5,375 nucleotides of DNA from Longimicrobium sp. Lineage in GTDB: Bacteria; Gemmatimonadota; Gemmatimonadetes; Longimicrobiales; Longimicrobiaceae. Every line of letters begins with the position of its first letter. The first letter of the stretch is position 1. The stretch covers positions 1 through 5,375 of the forward strand of contig JAUJMI010000278.1 of assembly GCA_030446945.1 (NCBI GenBank), in the 5' to 3' direction. Under the pieces are notes generated by a model. The model saw only the letters and a program-made list of their open reading frames with translations. It was not told the origin of the DNA and did not search any database. Position numbers and translations under genes: made by a program. Positions 1 through 4,051 of this stretch are shown here, in pieces.

Positions 1-2
1 TC

Positions 3-533
3 CCCACCTCCGCATCGGTGACGGAGTTCGCGATCTGGGACGGCGACCGGCGGCTGGCGGGCGAGGTGCGGCCGCGCGAGGAGGCGAGGCGCATCTACGA
101 CTCCATCGTCCGCCGCCGCCGCGATCCGGGGCTGCTGGAGTATGCGGGGGAGAACCTCTTCCAGGCCAGCATCTTCCCCATCAACCCCCGCTCCACCAAT
201 AAGCTGGAGCTGACCTACACGCAGGTGCACAAGGCGGAGAACGGGAGCGTCGGCTACCGGTACCCGCTGGGCATCGGGCGCAACGCCGCTCCGGTGGAGC
301 GCCTTTCCGGGCGGGTGGAGGTGCGCGCGCCGTCGTCGCTGCGCACCGTGTACTCGCCTAGCCACCCGGTGGACGTGCGGCGCGAGTCCGGCGGTCGGCG
401 CGCGGTGGCCACGTGGGAATCGGGGCGCGGGGCGGAGCGGCGCGACTTCCAGCTCTTCTACGGTCTGGCCGACCGCGATGTGGGGCTCTCGCTCTTCACC
501 TACCGCGAGCCGGGGAAGGACGGACGGGGCTGA
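3..533 (+). CDS. VIT-domain fragment of a VIT/VWA protein, 5' partial, frame-broken at its 3' end
   Basis: The reading frame is open from the left edge, so the true start lies outside the window. The GTG at 18 is only the first in-window start codon. The translation has the hallmarks of a VIT (vault/inter-alpha-trypsin) domain: 'VTEFAIWDGDRRLAGEV', then the 'EEARRIYDSIVRRRRDPGLLEY' region, then 'FPINPRSTNKLELTYTQ'. In bacterial VIT/VWA proteins this N-terminal beta-rich module precedes a VWA domain, and the proteins are usually exported or surface-associated. The signal peptide, if any, would be upstream. The frame closes at TGA 531-533, just after 'FTYREPGKDG', where the family would normally enter the VWA domain. 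The rest of the gene continues one frame over at about 530, so this is half of a broken gene, not a free-standing VIT protein. The domain call is strong; the exact biological role is unknown. Confidence 0.8.
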   Translation, partial: PTSASVTEFAIWDGDRRLAGEVRPREEARRIYDSIVRRRRDPGLLEYAGENLFQASIFPINPRSTNKLELTYTQVHKAENGSVGYRYPLGIGRNAAPVERLSGRVEVRAPSSLRTVYSPSHPVDVRRESGGRRAVATWESGRGAERRDFQLFYGLADRDVGLSLFTYREPGKDGRG

Positions 534-1525
534 TCGCCGCGGACCGCGCGGGGCGGGAGCGCGGGGTGGCGTTCGTGGAGGGGCTGCGCGCGGTGGGCGG
601 CACCAACATCGACGACGCGATGACCGAGGCGCTCGCCCAGTTCCCGCGCGAGCGCGGCGGGAGGACGCGGCTGCTCGTCTTCCTCACTGACGGCATCCCC
701 ACGGTGGGCGAGACGGACGCGGACCGGATCGTGGAGAACGCCCGCCGCACGCGCGTGGACGGGGTGCGCGTCTTCACCTTCGGCGTGGGGTACGACGTCA
801 ACACGCGCCTGCTGGACCGGGTGGCGGCGGAGAACGGCGGGACCGCGGAGTACGTGGAGCCGCGCGAGGACCTGGAGGCGAAGGTGTCGTCGTTCTTCGA
901 CAAGGTGAACCACCCCGTCCTCTGCAACGTGGCGCTGGACATGGGCGGCGTGCGCACCGACCTGGTGTATCCGCGCGCCCTGCCGGACCTCTTCCGGGGG
1001 ACGCAGCACGCGCTGGTGGGCCGCTACCGCAACGAGCGCGAGCTGCGGGATGTGACGCTGCGGCTGAGCGGAACCGCATCGCCCACGCACACCTGTGCGT
1101 ACCCGGGGCTCCGCTTCCCCCTGCGCTCGGAGGAGCACGACTTCCTCCCGCGGCTGTGGGCGACGCGGCGCGTGGGGTGGCTGATGGAGCAGATCCGCAC
1201 GAAGGGCGAGAGCCGCGAGCTGCGCGACGAGGTGGTGGAGCTGGAGACGCGGCAGGGCATCGTGACGCCGTACACATCGTTCGTGGCGCTGGAGCCCGGC
1301 GCGGGCGAGCGTCCGCCCGTGGTGCGCGGCTTCCAGGACCTGGCGCCGCCGGGCTTCTTCCTCCCCGCAAGGGTACGAGTTCGCGCTCACGCTGCGGGTG
1401 GCGAACGCCGCGCGCTTCCTGACCGGCCCCGACGCGCTGGCGGTGGACGACGCCTTCGGGCGCGATCGGAGCGCCGCCGGCCGTGCCGCGTCGGCCGCCA
1501 AGTCCGCCGAGACGGGCGTACGTAA
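530..1525 (+). CDS. C-terminal VWA-domain fragment of the same VIT/VWA protein, MIDAS core missing
   Basis: This frame takes up the VIT/VWA protein after the break at about 530. Visible VWA elements are 'GGTNIDDAMTEAL' (597 onward, carrying the MIDAS threonine) and 'LLVFLTDGIPTVGETD' (the MIDAS aspartate at 689-691), followed by 'VFTFGVGYDVN' and the C-terminal 'ETRQGIVTPYTSFVALE' typical of this family. The first VWA strand with DxSxS, and the helix after it, are absent. By comparison with the family I estimate 60-80 residues are lost between VIT and here. Because the frame also changes, the loss is not a multiple of three. No ribosome-binding site belongs to this piece; GTG 413 or GTG 566 could open the frame but neither looks like a real start. 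After about 1368 the sensible frame shifts again ('QGYEFALTLRVANAARFLTG'), so the last ~50 residues of the frame ending at 1525 are probably meaningless. Metal-dependent ligand binding should be abolished. Confidence 0.72.
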   Translation: MIAADRAGRERGVAFVEGLRAVGGTNIDDAMTEALAQFPRERGGRTRLLVFLTDGIPTVGETDADRIVENARRTRVDGVRVFTFGVGYDVNTRLLDRVAAENGGTAEYVEPREDLEAKVSSFFDKVNHPVLCNVALDMGGVRTDLVYPRALPDLFRGTQHALVGRYRNERELRDVTLRLSGTASPTHTCAYPGLRFPLRSEEHDFLPRLWATRRVGWLMEQIRTKGESRELRDEVVELETRQGIVTPYTSFVALEPGAGERPPVVRGFQDLAPPGFFLPARVRVRAHAAGGERRALPDRPRRAGGGRRLRARSERRRPCRVGRQVRRDGRT

Positions 1526-1545
1526 CGCGGTAAAGGACCCGTCTC
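1509..1545 (+). terminator. Stem-loop at the end of the VIT/VWA gene, possible terminator
   Basis: GAGACGGG at 1509-1516 is matched by CCCGTCTC at 1538-1545, an 8-bp perfect stem. The 21-nt loop can hold a small GCGT/ACGC hairpin. No T-run follows, so classic intrinsic termination is unproven. The position, between the broken gene and the next promoter, is what suggests the call. Confidence 0.3.
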
Positions 1546-1598
1546 CGATTGCATGCCGGACTACGACGCGCCACCCGGACCGGGCGGCGCGTCGCGCA

Positions 1599-1626
1599 TT
1601 GGCAGCGAAGACGATTCGGTCATAAT
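1599..1626 (+). promoter_or_regulatory. Sigma-70-like promoter for the TPR gene
   Basis: A TTGGCA -35 box (1599-1604) and a CATAAT -10 box (1621-1626) are separated by 16 bp; each matches the consensus at five of six or close to it. The -10 sits in a locally AT-rich stretch (cataatacc) inside otherwise very GC-rich DNA. Transcription would start at about 1632-1634, giving a leader of about 85 nt before the TTG start at 1718. No coding sequence that I trust overlaps it. Confidence 0.55.
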
Positions 1627-1633
1627 ACCGACA

Positions 1634-1650
1634 CGGCGCTTCGGGCGCCG
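1634..1650 (+). other. 5'-leader hairpin of the TPR transcript
   Basis: CGGCGC (1634-1639) pairs with GCGCCG (1645-1650) around a TTCGG loop. It lies at or within a few bases of the predicted transcription start, so it would cap the 5' end of the mRNA. Such stems often stabilise transcripts. There is no T-run and no sign of a known riboswitch. Confidence 0.4.
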
Positions 1651-1704
1651 CTCCGGCCGGTATGCGCCATGCACGGCTCTTCGTGGGGCGCGGACCTCTC
1701 TTCC

Positions 1705-1709
1705 AGGAG
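1705..1709 (+). promoter_or_regulatory. Ribosome-binding site that favours the TTG start at 1718
   Basis: AGGAG at 1705-1709 lies 8 nt upstream of TTG 1718, ideal spacing. The nearby ATG at 1725 is 15 nt away and in another frame that stops after about 35 codons, so it is unlikely to be the start unless a base is missing just downstream. Confidence 0.55.
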
Positions 1710-1717
1710 CGGTAAGC

Positions 1718-2308
1718 TTGCGACATGACGGCGGTCCCGGGGCTCCGGAAGAGCTTCAGCGGGAGCTGGACGCCATCGAGCGGCGGCTCGCGGGCAGCTC
1801 GCCGCGCAATCAGTCGGTGCTGCTGAAGCAGGCGGGCGACCTGTGCGCCAGCATGGGCGAGCGGCGGCGGGCGCTCGGCTGGTACGGGCGCGCCGTGAAC
1901 CTGCACCTGGAGCTGGGCGAGGCGCCCCGGGCGGCGGCGCTCTGCCACACCATCCTCACCCTCCAGCCGGAGGCGGTGCGCGCCCGCTGCACGCTGGCGT
2001 GGCTCGCCATGGCCGGCGGGCGGACGATGGAGGCGCGGCAGCTCGTGGGCGAGTACGCCGCCGCCGCCCGCGCCGCTGGGCAGAACGCGATGGCCGCCCA
2101 GCAGCTCACCTGGATGTTCGAAGCCGCGGACGACGGCTTCCTGCGCCACGACATCATCCGCGCGGTGCGCGCGCTGGGTGACGACGCGCGCTCCGCCTCG
2201 CTCGCCTCCGAGTCCCGCCCCACCGGCCCCCTGGACCACGACGAGCTCTGGGCCCGCGTCCTCCGCGGCACCCTCGCCCCCCCGCCGCCGGCGAGCGCCG
2301 GGGGATGA
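1718..2308 (+). CDS. Small TPR-like helical-repeat protein, 196 aa
   Basis: This is an intact frame of 196 residues with a TTG start chosen for its AGGAG site. There is no signal peptide or membrane segment, so it should be cytoplasmic. Residues about 10-26 form a charged helix ('PEELQRELDAIERRLAG'). From about 33 to 115 there are helix pairs with tetratricopeptide spacing and residues: 'LLKQAGDLCASMGERRRALGWYGRAV', then 'APRAAALCHTILTLQPEAVRARCTLAWL', then 'AGGRTMEARQLVGEY'. Residues 115-160 are further alanine-rich helices. TPR scaffolds mediate protein contacts; no catalytic motif is visible and no partner can be named. The C-terminus 'PPPPASAGG' is proline-rich, and its last codons lie inside a palindromic intergenic repeat, so the tail may have been altered by repeat insertion. 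The gene has its own likely promoter and converges on the M50 remnant. Existence as a gene is well supported; function is unknown. Confidence 0.75.
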   Translation: MRHDGGPGAPEELQRELDAIERRLAGSSPRNQSVLLKQAGDLCASMGERRRALGWYGRAVNLHLELGEAPRAAALCHTILTLQPEAVRARCTLAWLAMAGGRTMEARQLVGEYAAAARAAGQNAMAAQQLTWMFEAADDGFLRHDIIRAVRALGDDARSASLASESRPTGPLDHDELWARVLRGTLAPPPPASAGG

Positions 2309-2323
2309 ACCGGCGAGCGCCGG
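2288..2323. repeat. Two identical 14-bp palindromes flanking the TPR stop codon
   Basis: CCGGCGAGCGCCGG occurs exactly at 2288-2301 and again at 2310-2323, 22 bp apart start to start. Each is a near-perfect inverted repeat (CCGGCG-AG-CGCCGG). The first supplies the last codons of the TPR gene, and the TGA stop (2306-2308) lies in the 8-bp gap between them. They look like modules of a dispersed intergenic repeat, but only this one locus can be seen here. Confidence 0.6.
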
Positions 2324-2345
2324 TGGTCCTGGTGCCGCGCCGCGC

Positions 2346-2394
2346 CCGGGGCTGAAGCCCCCGGCTGGAACCACGGGAAGGCGGCTGAAGCCGG
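2346..2394. repeat. Pair of GGCTGAAGCC hairpin modules
   Basis: Two short stems share a TGAA loop: GGGGC-TGAA-GCCCC at 2348-2361 and CGGC-TGAA-GCCG at 2382-2393, joined by 'ccggctggaaccacgggaag'. Repetition of GGCTGAAGCC with changing flanks, in non-coding DNA, is typical of short dispersed repeats in GC-rich soil bacteria. That wider distribution is inference and cannot be checked from one window. Confidence 0.5.
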
Positions 2395-2430
2395 CTCGCG
2401 CTCCGCAACATCCGACCTTCCCCCGTGCCC

Positions 2431-2458
2431 GGCTTGCGCGCGGAGCGAAGGATCTAAT
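2431..2458. repeat. Possible dispersed-repeat remnant (GCGGAGCGAAGGATCT type)
   Basis: The segment contains GCGCGGAGCGAAGGATCT (about 2437-2454), the complement of AGATCCTTCGCTCCGCGC. Phrases like this recur in intergenic DNA of many soil bacteria. Here there is a single copy and it is outside any credible gene, so the repeat status is a resemblance only. Confidence 0.3.
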
Positions 2459-2491
2459 GCGCGTTCCGAGAGGATAGGTGTGACAGCGATC

Positions 2492-2527
2492 CCCGGCTCG
2501 GGCGAGCTCACTCGCCACGCTGCCGGG
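2492..2527. terminator. Nested stem-loop between convergent genes, candidate bidirectional terminator
   Basis: An inner hairpin GGCGAG-ctca-CTCGCC (2501-2516) sits within an outer stem CCCGGC (2492-2497) / GCCGGG (2522-2527). It is 14 bp from the stop codon of the M50 remnant and downstream of the TPR gene, the expected place for a shared terminator. There is no T-run on either side, so termination strength is uncertain. Confidence 0.45.
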
Positions 2528-2540
2528 CCGATCCGCGGCG

Positions 2541-3511
2541 CTAGACCTGGAGCGTGGGAGTCAGGAAGAAGAGCGCGGTGACGGTCGCGATCAGGAGCGC
2601 GTACATGCCCAGCACACCCCATCCTCCTCCGCGGCCGGCGTCTGGAAGAGCTGCCACACCGCACCCGTGAGGGGGAGGAACAGCATTCCCTCGCGCGAAA
2701 AGAGCCAGCCCCCGAAAAACGGCGGCGGCGTATGCGCGCTGGCTGCTCGTCAGCGTCTTGAAGGCGTGGCCGCCGTCGAGCTGCCAGACCGGGGTGAGGT
2801 TGAAGAGGTTGATCAGCGCTCCCCAGCGGGCGATTGCCGCCAGGGCGGGGAGCGCGGTCGCCACGAAGACGGCGTAGGCGGCCGCCAACCCCACGCGCGC
2901 CTGCTCCGCCGGGGTGGTGCGGGAGAACTGCGCGCGGATGAACGCGCGGAGCCCGGCACGAACATCGGCGCGCTCGCCGGCACGCCGTAGCCGCAGGTCT
3001 GCGAGGTGCCCCATCTCGTGGACTTAGATGGAGAGCACCATCCCCGCCGCGAAGGGCCAGCCGTACACCCCCCGGTACACTCCGACCGACAGGAGCATGC
3101 CGGAGAAGGTGCTCAGCTTGGTGAAGCCCAGCAGGAGGAGCTTCGCCTTGGTGTGCAAGAACACGAGCACGAACTTCAGCTTCCTCGTCAGGAGCGCCAA
3201 CGCACCCGCGCCGGCCAGCGCGCGGCCCGAGCCCCAGCCGGACTTCGCTCCGTGGCTGGCTTCGCGGGAAGCGCCGCCAGCCGCGCCTGGATGGCCTGAT
3301 GCTGCCGAGAGTCGGCGGCGAGTAGTGGCGAGCGCCGGGCGCCACATGGTCCCCGCCAGCGTCGTGTCCCCGGCGGCTTCGGCGCGCTCGCATCGCCGGC
3401 GAGCTGCTGAAGCCGCGCGGCGTGCACGAGGCGTCCGCAGCCCGGGCAGAGCCCCGCCTCCATCCCGCTCCCGCAGCCGTCCCAGGAGAGGGCGGGGGCG
3501 CCGAGTGTCAG
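2541..3511 (-). pseudogene. Site-2 protease (M50 family) with N-terminal zinc ribbon, broken by frameshifts and a stop
   Basis: Read from the right end, the pieces in order are a zinc-ribbon-like start ('LCPGCGRLVHAARLQQL', about 3425-3475), a helical linker ('ERAEAAGDTTLAGTMWRPALA', 'DSRQHQAIQARLAALPAK'), membrane segments ('KLKFVLVFLHTKAKLLLLGF', 'SGMLLSVGVYRGVYGWPFAAGMVLSI'), the zinc motif HEMGH (3006-3020), 'YGVPASAPMFVPG', and the second S2P motif 'NLTPVWQLDGG' (LDGG at 2769-2780), ending 'LFFLTPTLQV'. Site-2 proteases cleave substrates within the membrane using HExxH plus LDG. The pieces lie in three frames, with changes near 3395, 3322, 3260, 2990, 2945, 2720 and 2625. A TAA at 3024-3026 stands two codons before HEMGH, where Tyr is usual. 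A ribbon Cys is Trp, and the usual GPLWG-like stretch after 'ARVGLA' is missing. No good start codon is visible: the ribbon frame offers only CTG at 3509-3511. No working protease can be made as written. Confidence 0.75.
3325..3345. other. Hairpin beside a frame break in the M50 remnant
   Basis: GTGGCG (3325-3330) is complementary to CGCCAC (3340-3345) around a 9-nt loop. A reading-frame change lies at about 3322, immediately next to it. Strong GC hairpins can provoke replication slippage and also sequencing or assembly errors. The hairpin itself may simply reflect codon use. Confidence 0.3.
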
Positions 3512-4034
3512 CGCGGCAAAGGGCCGGAGCCACCGTGTGGGGGCCGGAGATGGCCAGCACGCGCCGCCTGTTCATCGTCCACACCGGGGAGAGCCCGAAG
3601 CCGAAGATCAGCAGCGTGGGAGGGTTCTCGGTCACCATCAAAAAGGGCAAGGCGAGCGCCGCGATCACACTCGCGATCGCCACGACCGCCGCCGGCTGCC
3701 CAGGCTCGCTGGACAGCTGCTCCATGACGAGCGGGACGTACGTGCAGGTGATGGAGAGGTACGTCAGCCCGATGGCGAGCGCCTTGCCGCCGCGCCCCTC
3801 GCTTCACGGCGCCGCCCACCATGTAGCCCACGAGGATGGAGATCAGCGAGAGCTCCCACCCCCTGACCTCCACGATCGGGAAGTAGACGATCCACCGCGG
3901 CGCCGGTCCCGAAGAGGAGCGCCTTCTCGAAGCCGCCGCTCGTCGACTGCGCCTCGACGCCGGAGCCAGCGCACCGCTACGATTGCGCAAACGGACCTTT
4001 CCGGGTTGATTGGGTTGAAACCGATCGGCATCAT
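3508..4034 (-). pseudogene. Small multi-spanning membrane protein, broken by frameshifts
   Basis: From the right, the recoverable protein reads 'MPIGFNPINPERSVCA', a Gly/Ser/Ala linker ending 'STSGGFEKALLFGTGAAV', a membrane segment 'IVYFPIVEVRGWELSLISIL', 'VGYMVGGAVKRG', 'GKALAIGLTYLSITCTYVPL', then 'PAAVVAIASVIAALALPFLM', 'TLLIFGFGL' and 'WTMNRRRVLAISGPHTVAP'. That gives about four membrane spans and a short basic C-terminus. It resembles a family of unnamed bacterial membrane proteins, some with an N-terminal zinc ribbon ('VCA..C' would fit 'CANCG' here); I cannot name a function. Frame changes lie near 3985, 3960, 3895 and 3800. The start is ATG 4029-4031 or 4032-4034 behind a G-rich stretch. 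One frame ends at TGA 3508-3510, overlapping the likely beginning of the M50 gene, so the two were probably one operon. Confidence 0.6.
4006..4034 (+). promoter_or_regulatory. ppk1: Weak candidate promoter for ppk
   Basis: TTGATT (4006-4011) and CATCAT (4029-4034) are 17 bp apart, each matching four of six consensus bases. The stretch 3981-4030 is visibly richer in A/T than its surroundings. It would give a leader of about 11 nt before ATG 4052. It overlaps the first codons of the divergent membrane-protein gene, so it is tentative. Confidence 0.25.
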
Positions 4035-4051
4035 CCCCGCCCCGCCCGGCC

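Noticed and set aside
1725..1830. ATG 1725 as the TPR start
   Set aside because: It is in a different frame that stops within about 35 codons, and it lies 15 nt from the AGGAG site. It would only work if a base were missing soon after it.
2288..2323. Short spaced palindromic repeats considered as a CRISPR array
   Set aside because: There are only two 14-bp copies with an 8-bp gap, overlapping a stop codon; no array and no cas gene.
500..2518. 672-residue minus-strand open frame spanning the VWA and TPR region
   Set aside because: The product is low-complexity Arg/Ala/Gly-rich, it crosses two plus-strand coding regions and the promoter between them, and it has no recognisable motif.
1810..3393. 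527-residue minus-strand open frame running through the TPR gene and the M50 remnant
   Set aside because: It is antisense to the TPR gene and in the wrong frame for nearly all recognisable M50 pieces. It is a by-product of high GC.
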